The notes below the pieces were generated by a model. That model did not search any database. It saw only the letters and a program-made list of their open reading frames with translations, and had not been told where the DNA came from. This document shows, in pieces, positions 21,901 through 32,077 of a DNA stretch of 32,113 nucleotides (within the stretch, counting starts at the first letter, position 1; each line of letters opens with the position of its first letter). The position numbers and the translations under genes are program-made. The DNA is from an uncultured Mycoplasma sp. (GTDB lineage Bacteria > Bacillota_I > Bacilli_A > Mycoplasmatales > Mycoplasmoidaceae): the NCBI GenBank assembly GCA_949285105.1, contig CASDXH010000011.1, forward strand, positions 1 through 32,113, given 5' to 3'.

Positions 21901-22968
21901 ACTATTATTCCATACGGTGCAGATGCTTATATAACATGACAAAATTCTCAAAATACATTATTACAACAAACAAACCAAGCAACTGTAAAAGATCTTGTTG
22001 GTGCTAGCAAAATTTCTCAAAACATCAATAATAGTTATTTCTCAGACTATGTTGGAAATTCATCATCAACAACTGCTGGTCAATCTAGGTTAGCAGATGC
22101 TGCTACAACTAATGATGGTATTTTATTAAATAATAAAGGTTCATTATTTAATGATGAATCAAACTATTATAAAGTTGTTGGTGATAGTTTAGGATTCATG
22201 GGAATTCAAACAAGTACTTCAAATAGTTTATCTCCAGTTATCTCTTCTAGATTATTTATTAATCAAAAAGAAAATAATGCTAGTGGTAATGGAATCTTAT
22301 ATGGATATGAAAGTAAAGAAAAACTTTCAGCATATATAAATACACTTGGTTCTACATCACAAGTTGTATCTATAGCAAATAATCTAAAAGCTAAAATACC
22401 TTCACTTAATGTTTCTAAGATAATAAGTGATGAAACAAATTTAAATGAGAAAAAAGATTTATTATCAAAACTTGTTACAACAAATGGTAATATACCAGAA
22501 ACCTACTTCCAAGAAAGAAATGGTTATATTGGAAATGGTGGTAATGGTACAGGAACTGGAACAGGTACAATCAATACAACTATGAATGTAACTCCAATTC
22601 CAGATGTTGCAAATGGAAACAATGCAATAGAGTATGGAGCAAAAGTTATCCAACTTAATTCAAAAGACATAAATGGTATGAATGGTAGCAATGGTATATC
22701 AAACCTTGTGACTACTATAAGTTCAAAAATTCAAAAAATAAATGGAACAATAACTCAAGATCAAACAACTAATAATATGGAAGATCAAGCAAAAGATATT
22801 GTCTATAACTTATTAATAAATGCTGCAACAAACCCTAATGTTCAACAAATGGCAATGAACTCAATTCTTGCTACTAGAAAAGTAAATGTTAATGATATAA
22901 GATTAAATAATCAATTAGGAGCAGATTGAGTAAATAACTGAATTTACAAACCTAATTCAACTAATTAA
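18982..22968 (+). CDS. Large surface lipoprotein, paralog 2 of 3
   Basis: A 1328-aa paralog of its neighbours, with no function recognised. The signal peptide ends in the lipobox LVLTSC (Cys30). The shared blocks appear in the same order: FQQDVLDPKGGTESSYK (from 131), FDQWAQYSNPYVINMSLWKY, YAFPYF, ILAKNSS...IEFAAASS, IDSF...LRNQAGVHAISIDG, TNGLASPW, GFRYSQYVYSDN, AYITWQNS, LGFMGIQTSTSNSL, and the C-terminal VNVNDIRLNNQLGADW. It has two low-complexity linkers, one after the LWKY block and one near residue 1184. It begins 37 bp after paralog 1, with AAAGG upstream, and has no intervening terminator. Surface exposure and an antigenic role are inferred. Confidence 0.88.
19798..19932 (+). repeat. 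Gly/Asn/Asp/Ser linker in lipoprotein 2
   Basis: A degenerate low-complexity stretch encodes residues about 273-317 (two Gly-Asn-Asp-Ser patches, then Thr-rich). It sits at the same place, between LWKY and YPYF-like blocks, as the linker of lipoprotein 1, but differs in length and composition. Confidence 0.65.
22531..22569 (+). repeat. Gly-Thr repeat in lipoprotein 2 C-terminal region
   Basis: Codons from residue 1184 read Gly-Asn-Gly-Gly-Asn-Gly followed by alternating Thr-Gly units. They lie directly after the ERNGYIG block. The codons vary (GGT/GGA, ACA/ACT), so this is not an exact slippage repeat. Confidence 0.65.
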
Positions 22969-22996
22969 AAAATAAATAATATACAGGAGACATAAT

Positions 22997-25900
22997 ATGA
23001 AAAAACAAGTTAACAATAAAAAACTAAGATTAATGAAGGTTTTATCTAGTGCTTTCTTTTTATCTGCTCCTGCTATATTATTAGCATCTTGTGCTTCTGT
23101 TAATAAAGAATTAGTTGAAAACTCAATTTCAAAAAGCGATGGTTCATTGTTTGCTACTGGATACAATATTAAAAAAGTAGCAACTGAAGCTTTAAAATCA
23201 GATGCTGGTCAAAAAGCATATCAAGAATATGTAACTTCAAATCTTGCATTACAGTGATTTAAAGAACTAGCTAAAACAGATCCTCAAACAAAAAGAGATC
23301 TTGATAACGAAATTAAAAATATAGATGATACATATAATAGTAATGTTGATTCTTATAAAAAAAGTAATGGTGCTGACTGAGAATTAAAATTCCAACAAGA
23401 ATTTTTAGATGTTAATGGTGGTACAGAACAAGCTTATAAAGAAAAACAATTATTATCATGAGCTAAAACTAGACTAGCTAGTGAATTATTTACTTCAGAT
23501 TATTCTGCTTTATTAAACTCTAACAATCAAGTTGTTAGAAGCAACGCTGAATCTGATTTACTTAAAGGATTAACAGGAGAATATCATTTTGGATTTAGTT
23601 CAGATACTAAATTAATTGCTCAAAATAAAAATTCAGACCCAGCATATGCTGATTTTCAACAATTCATTTATGACAAGTGAATTGAAGTTGAAAACCCATT
23701 TGTTGTAAATATGTCATTATGAAAATATGGTTCACCAGGTACTGATGGACTAAAATCTTTATATAACTTAGATGCTGGTTCTACACTTACTACTGGTACA
23801 TATGAATACCCTTACTTTAATAACTCTGGAGAAACTTCTACAAATTATGGAACTATAAGTAAATTCACAAATTTTGTTAATGCAGCTAAAACTAGTGGAA
23901 TGTCAACTAATAGTTCAAGTGGTAATTTCTTATCAAAGGATGCAACTAAAAATAAACTAGGAATTAGAGAAATTGGTAAGAACTTTACAGATGATTCAGC
24001 TACTTTAATTCTTGCTAAAAATGGATCTATATATAATGATTTATATATTGAATTTGCTGCTGCAAGTTCTTATCTGTTTGGTGAACTAGCAAATAGTACA
24101 ACTGCTTCTAGTCAAAACACAACAACAAATAAAATGGATAAAGATATTGTTGTTAAAAGAGAAAATGGATTAGATTCAATTACAAGTAATTTTGTTTATA
24201 AAGTAAATAACACTTCATCTATGGGAAAAGATAGAACATCTACTACTAAGATGACTAACCCAACAAATATTAATGGAATCATAAAATATTCAAATAACTT
24301 AGTATCTGAAATAGTTAATAAGAATGGTACTTTGAAAAATCTTGTAATGAATAATGGTACAGTTTATTCAATTGATTCATTTAGAGGAACAAGTACTGAC
24401 AAATTAAATGATTTCATGTTCATTAGAGATCAAGCTGGTGTTCACGCTGTTGGTATTGAAGCATCAAAATATATTAAAGATGGATATGCTAATGGACAAC
24501 CTGCTGGAAAAGCTGATAATACAGCTAATAATACAAAAACATATAAACAACGTGCTGGTGATGTAGTATTTTATTATTCAAAATTAAAAAACTCAGATGA
24601 AGATTTAACTTATGGTATGTCAATTGATCTTAAATCTGAATTAAGTACTTTCTATTCTAATAATACAGATTGATTAATTTATGAATATGCTAAGCACTTA
24701 ATGGGTAATGATCAAAGTGGTGTAGGAAGTATACAGAATTTACCTTCAGTTAAAATGTTTGATTTAAATGATCAAGAGATGAAAAACCTATTAGGTAATA
24801 ATTATGTTACACTTGCTGATAAATTAATAGAATATCAGTTCTTAATTGGTAAAGTTGATAGAGTAAAAGATTACCAAGCCAAAATGTATGATGCTAAATC
24901 TAAGTTCTCTATAAACAATGGTTCTAATACAAGAAAAAATGGATTTGCTTCTGGTTGAGTATATGAAAAAGTAAAAAGTGATTCATCTACTTTAAATAGC
25001 AATTTAGCAACAACTCCACAACAAAATAAAAATCTTGTAAAAAACCCTAATTTCTTTGATGTAACTTATGCTTCTTATGTCGATGGGACTTATGGACTAT
25101 TTGATAATAATGGTGCTAAAAAAACATTGATGACAGCAGTTGATAGCTATATGAGTAGTTTAAATGTAACAAGTCAATCAAGTTCATTTTCTGGATATAA
25201 GTATAGTCAATATATTTATAGTGATAATAATGCATTAAACTCTGTTTTATTGGCTTTTGGTTCAGATAGTAACTCACTATCAAACACAATTAAAAATGAT
25301 ATATTAAAAAATTATATTGGTGAAAATGATTTTGATTTTGACAAACTTGAATTTAAATCAACTAGTAAGTTAATAACTGATTTAGAAAATGGTACTAATA
25401 ATGATGTTATGAAAACTGGTAATAACGGAGTTAAAGGAATAAATAGCGCTTTAAGTAATATGTATTACAATACTTCATTTGATGGATTAACTGATAAATG
25501 AGGTCAATACATTTCTTCAACAAATAATGGACAAACTCCAGCTACTAATACAGAACAAACTGCTTTCCCAATCAATCAAGCACAATTAGATACTTATAGA
25601 AATCAATTATTTAAAAATTCTTTAAGTGTTGATAATGCTACTACAAGTAGTAGTTACCTATCTTTATATACGATGTTAGCAACTGCTAAATATTTATTAC
25701 AAGATAATGCTAAAGAATTTATTAACTACTTAATGACTAAAGTAACTGTTGGAGAGAATGCATATATCACATGATATGGATCACAAAATAAAAACCTACA
25801 AATTAATGGTTTAAACAAAACAACTGTTAAAGATTTATTATCTGCTACATCTAACCTAATGATGAATGTTAGTAACTCTAAAGAATCAGCTTACTATGGG

Positions 25901-26803
25901 TTGACTTATTCTACAAGTGCAACTGCATCTAAACCTAGTAAAACTTCTAATAGTGAAGGAACAGGAAGTAATGGAGATACAATTTCATTAGATAAAAACA
26001 ACTCTAATTCATTATTTGGAGTATCATCTACTTACTATACAGTCGTTCAAGGAATGACTGGGTTTATGGGATTAATCAATCAAAACGATAGTTCATCATT
26101 AGATGATTCTATTAGTGAAAGGTTATTCACTAATCCTACATTAGATAATGCAAACAGTGTTGGTTTATTACATAGCTTTGGTGATTCTAAAGAAGATTTA
26201 TTAAATACTATAGATTCATATACTTTATCAAGTGAGGTTAACAATCTTGCTAACCAACTAAAGAAATATCTACCTATGATTCAATTTGAAAGTGTCATTA
26301 ATATTTCTGATAATAGTTTAATGTCTAAAAAAGATGCTCTTAAAAACTTGATAAACAATAATTACCAAGAAGAAAATGCTATGCCCGGTTCAAAAGAAAC
26401 AAAACCAATTACTAAAGCAATGTTTGAACAAAGAAAAGGTTATGTTGGTAAAACTCCAACTACAAGTGGTGGTGGAGGAGCTGGAGGTTTTAAAACACAA
26501 TTAGCTGATACACAGCAAAATACAAATGATAATTTTCAAGTTACTGATTCACCAGTTTCATCAACTCAATCTGGTGCATATGTTTATCAAATAAATACTA
26601 ATGACTTAAAAGATTGATCTAGTTTGAAAATGGCTGTAGGTAACAATACTGAAGTGTTGTACAACTTATTAATTGTTGCAGCAAAAGATACAGGACAACA
26701 AGATAGAGCATTAAGCTCAATCTTGACTACAAATAAAGTTCAAGTGTTTGATACAAGATTAAATACACAACTTGGTCCTAAATGAGCAAGTAACTGAAAA
26801 TAG
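22997..26803 (+). CDS. Large surface lipoprotein, paralog 3 of 3
   Basis: A 1268-aa paralog, with no function recognised. The signal peptide ends in the lipobox ILLASC (Cys32). Shared blocks: FQQEFLDVNGGTEQAYK (from 132), a YDKW..V.NPF..NMSLWKYG block, YEYPYF, ILAKNGS...IEFAAASS, IDSFR...IRDQAGVHAVGIEAS, KNGFASGW, SGYKYSQYIYSDN, LLQDNAKEFINYL, AYITW, RKGYVGK, and the C-terminal VQVFDTRLNTQLGPKW. It lacks the Gly-rich linker after LWKYG but has a poly-Gly patch near residue 1157. AGGAGA (22984-22989) is its ribosome binding site. It starts 28 bp after paralog 2, and a terminator follows its stop. Confidence 0.88.
26465..26488 (+). repeat. Poly-Gly patch in lipoprotein 3 C-terminal region
   Basis: Mixed GGT/GGA codons with one GCT encode Ser-Gly4-Ala-Gly2 (residues 1157-1164), shortly after the RKGYVGK block. 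This is the same place as the Gly-Thr repeat of lipoprotein 2. Confidence 0.6.
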
Positions 26804-26804
26804 T

Positions 26805-26839
26805 AGATTAACAAAGTTAATTTATTATTTTTTTTATTT
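26805..26839 (+). terminator. Terminator of the lipoprotein array
   Basis: An 8-bp stem with one G-U pair (26805-26812 with 26816-26823) and an AAA loop is followed by ATTATTTTTTTTATTTA. The stem is short and AT-rich, but the T-tract is long. Confidence 0.6.
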
Positions 26840-26874
26840 ACCTTTATTTCTAAAAGATGAAAAAATATTTATAT

Positions 26875-26880
26875 TATAAT
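26875..26880 (+). promoter_or_regulatory. -10 element for deoC
   Basis: A consensus TATAAT lies 32 bp before the deoC start. No good -35 is seen at 16-18 bp upstream. Confidence 0.35.
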
Positions 26881-26912
26881 AATTTTATTCATAGGAGTAA
26901 TTTTATAGAAGT

Positions 26913-27581
26913 ATGAACAAATATGCTAAATATATAGATCACACATGTTTATCTCCAGATGCGTCTGAGGACAAAATTATTAAATTATGTGATGAAGCTA
27001 AACAATATGGATTTTTTTCTGTTTGTGTAAATCCAGCGTACATAAGCTTAGCTAAAAAAGAATTATCAAATAGCGATGTTAAAGTGTGTGGAGTTATTGG
27101 GTTTCCACTAGGACAAAATACAACCTCATCAAAAGTATTTGAAACAAAAGATGCTATTAGTTTAGGTGCTAATGAAATTGATATGGTAATTAATATTTCT
27201 AAATTAAAAAATAAAGATGTTGATTATTGTGTATCTGAAATTAATGAAATAAAAAAAGCATGTGGTAACAACATATTAAAAGTTATTGTTGAAACATGTT
27301 TGTTAACAGAACAAGAAAAAGAATTAGCTTGCCAAATAATTTTAAAAAGTAATGCCGACTTTATTAAAACATCAACAGGTTTTTCTACAGGTGGTGCCAC
27401 TATAGAAGATGTTAGTTTATTTAAAAAAATTATAAGTGATAAGAAATTAATTAAGGCAGCAGGTGGTATTAAAAATAGTGATGATCTAATTAAAATGATA
27501 AATGCTGGTGCTGATAGAATTGGAACATCTCGTGGTGTTTTGTTAATGACAAATAAAGAAGATAATTCAAATAAGTATTAA
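26913..27581 (+). CDS. deoC: Deoxyribose-phosphate aldolase
   Basis: Splits 2-deoxyribose 5-phosphate into glyceraldehyde 3-phosphate and acetaldehyde, which lets salvaged deoxynucleosides feed glycolysis. The 222-aa class I aldolase shows YIDHTCLSPDA at the start, VCVNPAYI, VCGVIGFPLG, ANEIDMVINI, the Schiff-base Lys152 in DFIKTSTGFS, and the second catalytic Lys181 in IKAAGGIK, ending with GADRIGTSRG. ATG 26913 is the only possible start, since a stop codon lies five codons upstream in frame. AGGAG (26893-26897) is rather far away (15 nt), with AGAAG closer. It is a single gene with its own terminator. Confidence 0.96.
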   Translation: MNKYAKYIDHTCLSPDASEDKIIKLCDEAKQYGFFSVCVNPAYISLAKKELSNSDVKVCGVIGFPLGQNTTSSKVFETKDAISLGANEIDMVINISKLKNKDVDYCVSEINEIKKACGNNILKVIVETCLLTEQEKELACQIILKSNADFIKTSTGFSTGGATIEDVSLFKKIISDKKLIKAAGGIKNSDDLIKMINAGADRIGTSRGVLLMTNKEDNSNKY

Positions 27582-27585
27582 AATC

Positions 27586-27617
27586 AAGATTCTTATATAA
27601 GAATCTTTTTTATTTTG
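27586..27617 (+). terminator. Terminator after deoC
   Basis: A 9-bp perfect stem (27586-27594 with 27599-27607, AAGATTCTT / AAGAATCTT) with a 4-nt loop is followed by TTTTATTTT. Confidence 0.85.
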
Positions 27618-27665
27618 TAGGAGAATTTATCAATTAAAATATAGATATTGTAAAAAAGGAAATTT

Positions 27666-29303
27666 ATGCAGACACTTGGATTAGTAATAATACCTTTGTT
27701 ATTTATTTTTAATTCTATAGGGATTGGTAAATTGATATCAAAACATAAAATATCAATTAATAATCCAACAATGTTCTGTGCTGGTTTTTTTGTTTTTATT
27801 TCAATAATTAGTTTAGTTTCAATTCCTTTTTTAATTGTTGGCGAAATTATATACGCTTATCCTTATATAATTCTTACTGTTCAAGTTTTATTACTATTAC
27901 TCTATATCTATAATTGGAAGTTATTTGTATTTTCTATATTTGTTAATTGAAATAAGGTTCTAAGTTTTCTTTTGGTATTGGTTTTATCGCTTGGATATTA
28001 TTTAATCTTTGTGGTGTTTAACTTAAGTCCTTTATCAAGTTATTTTTCTAATGATTATTCTTATTTGTTAAGTGGCAATGCTAATGTTTTTTCTATTTTT
28101 AGAAATATGTTTTTAGATTATATTTTTAAATTATTTAATTTAACAACAGTTGATAACATCGAAGGTTTTTATAAATACTCTTTTGGTGTTGTAATTGTTT
28201 TATTAAATACTTGTGCTATTTTATCAATAGTTAAAATTAGAAATTACTTTTATCCTTTTAGATTCATAGGAACTTTATTTTTAAGTTTTGTAGTAAGTTT
28301 TTTTGTTTTTAATAATTTAGACTCAATTAAAAGTTTTGTATCAATATTATTAATTGTTTTAATATTAGCAATAGATTTACTAGTTTCAAACAGTACTAAT
28401 AAAAGTTTTGAACGTAAATATTTATTACTGAATACTGGAATTTTTACCATTGTGTTTTTAAATACAAATTTTGCTTTTTATGCTGGAATTATTTTTGTTT
28501 TCTTTTTCTTAACTTCTTATTGTAAAAATATTTCGTTTGCAGCAGATAACATCATTAGAATATTTTTATATCTTATTTTTATAAGTGGAATATTTTTTAT
28601 AAATATTGAACTTATAGTTACCTTAATTTTATTTGGGGTGTTTATAGTACTGTTTTCCTTCTATTTTGTATTTAGAAAAAATAGCGAAAAATATTATGAA
28701 CTTATTTGAAAGTTTGAGGTATTTTTTAAAGATAAGATAAGATACTTTTTATTTTTTATTCTTTTTGTTTTTGTTTTAGTTTATGTAATCTTAATATTGC
28801 AATCTAAAGTTGTTATAAATATTTCAAATGTTGCTATTGTTACAGTTGATAAAGATAAACCTTTAGCTAAAAGTATAAATATTTCTTTCTGAATATTTTA
28901 TACATTGGTTTTAGTTTATGGGATCTTGTATTCATTTATTAAAATTAAAAAGATAGATAGAAGCCAATCTTCTTTATTGATCGTTTCATATATTGCTTTG
29001 TTTTTTTATAATCCTTTATTTATAAATCTATTAGAACAAATAATGTCATTATCAAATTATCTTGTATTTGACTTTAAAGTTTATTACCTAATTTTAATCT
29101 TAATTGTATACTTAAGTTTTTATAAAAACGTAGTTAAAATAGATTACAATAATTCAAGATATTTGGTTAAAAACGACTTTAAATATTTAGACATTAAAAA
29201 GAAATTGAAATTATGCTTTATGTCAAATTACGCTATTCTTACTTATTTTAGCTTAATGACATTTGTAATTTTTGCAATTTCAGTTGCTTCTATATCAATT
29301 TAA
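27666..29303 (+). CDS. Polytopic membrane protein of unknown function
   Basis: A 545-aa, highly hydrophobic protein that I do not recognise. By eye it has about 14-16 membrane-spanning segments spread over its whole length. A soluble loop of about 50 residues follows the fourth segment (around 120-170), another lies near residues 345-357, and a charged cytosolic-type stretch near 490-520 precedes the last helix. No transporter, glycosyltransferase or protease motif was seen. AAAGGA lies just before ATG 27666. Three internal TGA codons encode Trp. The gap to ligA is only 13 bp, so the two are probably one transcript. It might be a transporter or a lipid- or glycan-handling enzyme, but nothing in the sequence decides this. 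Confidence 0.8.
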
Positions 29304-29316
29304 TTTAGGAGTTGCA

Positions 29317-31323
29317 ATGAACAAAGAAGATATCAAAAAAGAAATTGACCTTTTAAAACAAAATTTAAAACAATGAGAATATGAATACTATGGACTTGAA
29401 AGTCCTACAGTAAGTGATTATGAATATGATCAAGCATTAAAAAAACTTATTGCACTTGAAACATCTTTTCCAGAATTTAAAACTGATGATTCACCTTCTA
29501 ATCGTGTCGGGGGATATATATCTGAAAAGTTTAGTAAGCTTAAACATAAATATCCAATGCTATCATTATCAAATGCTTTTGACGAAAATGATCTTATAAA
29601 ATTTGATGCTGATATTAAAAAAGAGCTTAATGTAAAAGAAGTTGAATATGTTGTTGAACCAAAGATTGATGGATTAAGTATTTCATTAATTTATAAAGAT
29701 GGAAAACTTCAACAAGCAATTACTAGAGGTGATGGGGTAATTGGTGAAGATGTAACAGCTAATGTCAAAACTATTAAAACTATTCCTTTAACAATTGATT
29801 ACCAACAAGAAATTGAAGTAAGAGGAGAAATCTTTTTAACTAAAGCAGATTTTTTAAAAATCAACAATGACAAAAACATTACTAAAAAATTTGCTAATGC
29901 AAGAAATGCTGCAAGTGGTTCTTTAAGAAATCTTGATACTTCAGTTACAGCCTCTAGAAATTTAACTGGTTATTTTTACTATGTACCAAATTCTAGACAG
30001 CTTAATATTAGTAAACAATATGATGTTTTGAGTTGATTATCAAATCATAAAATTTTAACTTCTAAAGATATTGTGAAAGTTAAAAATATCCACGAAGTGC
30101 TTGAACGTGTAAAAGAACTTACAAAGTTAAGAGAAACTTTTAAATATGATATTGATGGAATTGTAATTAAAGTCAATAACATTGATTGATATGAAGAAAT
30201 TGGTTACACTTCAAAATTTCCTAAGTGAGCTATAGCTTATAAATTCCCAGCAAACATTAAAACATCAACACTTAACTCAATTGATGTAACAGTTGGTAGA
30301 ACAGGAAGAATTAATTTCATAGCCAATATTACACCTATTGAACTTGATGGTTCGATTATTTCAAAAGCAACTTTACATAATGCAGAATATATTTTAGAAA
30401 AAGATATAAGAATTAATGATGTTGTAGAAATTTATAAAGCTGGGGATATTATCCCAAAAATTATTAGACCAATTCAAGAAGAAAGAAAAGCAAATAGTGT
30501 TGAATGAAAACCACCATTACATTGTCCTTGTTGTAGAAGTGCTCTAGTTAAATTTGAGAATGAAATTGATCAATATTGTATCAACATTAACTGTGAAGAC
30601 AAAATCATTCAGCAAATATCTCACTTCTGTAGTCGTGATGCAATGAATGTTGATGGTTTATCAGAAGCTATTATAGAAAAGTTTTATAAGAATAATTTGA
30701 TAAAGGATATAGCAGATTTATATGAAATAAAAAATAAGAAAGAATCTATATTAAATCTTGATCTTTTGATTAAAGAAAAAGCATTTAACAATATTGTAAA
30801 TGCTATTGAAAAAACTAAAGAGAATTCTTTAGAAAAGTTAATATTTGGATTAGGGATAAGACACGTTGGTTTTAATGTGGCAAAACTTATTTCAAAACGT
30901 TTCAAAAGTATTAATGGAATAATTAATGCTTCAGTTGAAGATATATTAGCAATTGGTGAAGTTGGAGAAAAAATAGCTATTTCAATTACTAATTGATTTA
31001 ATGATGTTGATAACATTAAAACAATCAAAAGACTTAAAGATTATGGTGTTAACTTTGAGTACATAAATGAATATGCTGATATTATTGTATCCAAAGAAAA
31101 TGAGAAGTATAAAAACAAATCTTTTGTTATCACTGGTTCATTTGAAAAAAATAGAAATGAAATTAAAAATATTTTAGAAAGTGTATACCATGCAAAAGTT
31201 ACTTCTTCAGTTACTAAAAATACAGATTATCTAATTATAGGTAATTCACCAACTTTAAACAAAATTGAAAAAGCTAAAAGTTTAAATATTCCTATAATTG
31301 AAAAACCTTTCTGAAATGACTAG
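29317..31323 (+). CDS. ligA: NAD-dependent DNA ligase
   Basis: Seals nicks in replication and repair. The 668-aa product has all domains in order: Ia (YYGLESPTVSDYEYD), the adenylation domain with active-site Lys116 in EPKIDGLS and TRGDGVIGEDVT, RNAASGSLR, DGIVIKVN, the OB fold (DVTVGRTGRI), the Cys4 zinc finger (Cys403, Cys406, Cys421, Cys426), helix-hairpin-helix repeats (FGLGIRHVG; AIGEVGEK), and a C-terminal BRCT domain starting at KNKSFVITGSF. AGGAG (29307-29311) fixes the start at ATG 29317. Six or more TGA codons encode Trp. Confidence 0.97.
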
Positions 31324-31324
31324 T

Positions 31325-31350
31325 AAATTAATAAAAATTAATTTATATTC
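31325..31350 (+). terminator. Possible weak terminator after ligA
   Basis: An 8-bp all-AT stem (31325-31332 with 31337-31344) is followed by ATATTCTTT. A stem made only of A-T pairs is weak. Confidence 0.3.
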
Positions 31351-31379
31351 TTTAAATAAGTATTTTCACTTTTTATAAT
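31351..31379 (+). promoter_or_regulatory. Promoter of hpt
   Basis: TTTAAA (31351-31356), a 17-bp spacer and a consensus TATAAT (31374-31379), 32 bp before the start codon. The -35 is only a partial match. Confidence 0.5.
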
Positions 31380-31411
31380 AACCATATCTAATAAAAACAT
31401 AAGGAATTAAT

Positions 31412-31951
31412 ATGAGAGTAGATAAGCATATAGAAAGAGTTTTAGTTACACATAACAAAATAATAAAAAGTATTAATAAATGTGCTAACTGATTAAATGA
31501 AAAGTTCAAAGATGAAAGTGTAGTACTTGTTGGAATATTAAAAGGTTGTACGCCCTTTGTTGGTCATTTATTACCAAAACTTAATATTGATGTTGTATTA
31601 GATTTTATTTCTGTTTCTTCATACTCAAGTGGTACAAAACAAGATGAAGATATAAAAGTTAAAAATTTAATGGTTGATGTTAAAGGTAAAAATATTATTG
31701 TTGCAGATGATGTTATTGATAGTGGTAGAACTTTAAAAGCTGTTAAAGATATCTTTGTTTCTTGTGGTGCAAAAAGTGTTACATTAATAACACTTGTAGA
31801 TAAAAAAGAAGGAAGAAAAATAGAGTTTGATGCTGACTATTCTTGTCTATCTCTTCCAAATGAATGAATTGTTGGATGAGGATTTGACATGAAAGAATCA
31901 TTCAGAAACCTTCCCTATATTGGAGTTCTAAAAAAAGAATACCAAGAATAA
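31412..31951 (+). CDS. hpt: Hypoxanthine(-guanine) phosphoribosyltransferase
   Basis: A purine-salvage enzyme that joins hypoxanthine or guanine to PRPP, giving IMP or GMP. The 179-aa product has the typical size. Seen: VVLVGILKGCTPFVGHLL (the loop with the non-proline cis peptide), DFISVSSYSSGT (flexible loop), and the PRPP-binding motif ADDVIDSGRTL with Asp99, Asp100 and Asp103. Near the end come WIVGWGFDM (base-binding region) and RNLPYIGVL. Three TGA codons encode Trp. AAGGA (31401-31405) precedes ATG 31412. As Mollicutes lack purine synthesis, this enzyme is expected to be essential. Confidence 0.96.
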
Positions 31952-31958
31952 AATAAAA

Positions 31959-31993
31959 GTATGTGTCACTAAAAAAGTGGTACATATTTTTTA
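31959..31993 (+). terminator. Terminator after hpt
   Basis: A 12-bp stem with three G-U pairs (31959-31970 with 31976-31987) around an AAAAA loop is followed by a T-run. It could also be part of the end of an insertion sequence that starts here. Confidence 0.6.
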
Positions 31994-32037
31994 TGCCCAC
32001 TAAAGTATTAAAACAGATAATGTATAAATAATTGTGG

Positions 32038-32072
32038 AAACTCCTTACAGGTAAAATATAAGTAAGGAGTTT
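32038..32072 (+). promoter_or_regulatory. Hairpin masking the ribosome binding site of the last gene
   Basis: An 11-bp perfect stem (32038-32048 with 32062-32072) has a 13-nt loop. Its right arm contains the Shine-Dalgarno sequence AAGGAG (32064-32069) that serves ATG 32078. Any transcript that includes the left arm would hide the site. It also resembles a terminator, but only four T follow before the start codon region. Confidence 0.65.
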
Positions 32073-32077
32073 TTATT

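Noticed and set aside
15885-26488. CRISPR-like or tandem DNA repeat array in the lipoprotein region
   Set aside because: The repeats are degenerate codons for Gly-rich peptides, without constant repeat units or regular spacers.
507-31867. Apparent premature stops splitting most genes
   Set aside because: All internal stops are TGA, mostly at positions where family proteins have Trp. This is genetic code 4, not pseudogenes or frameshifts.
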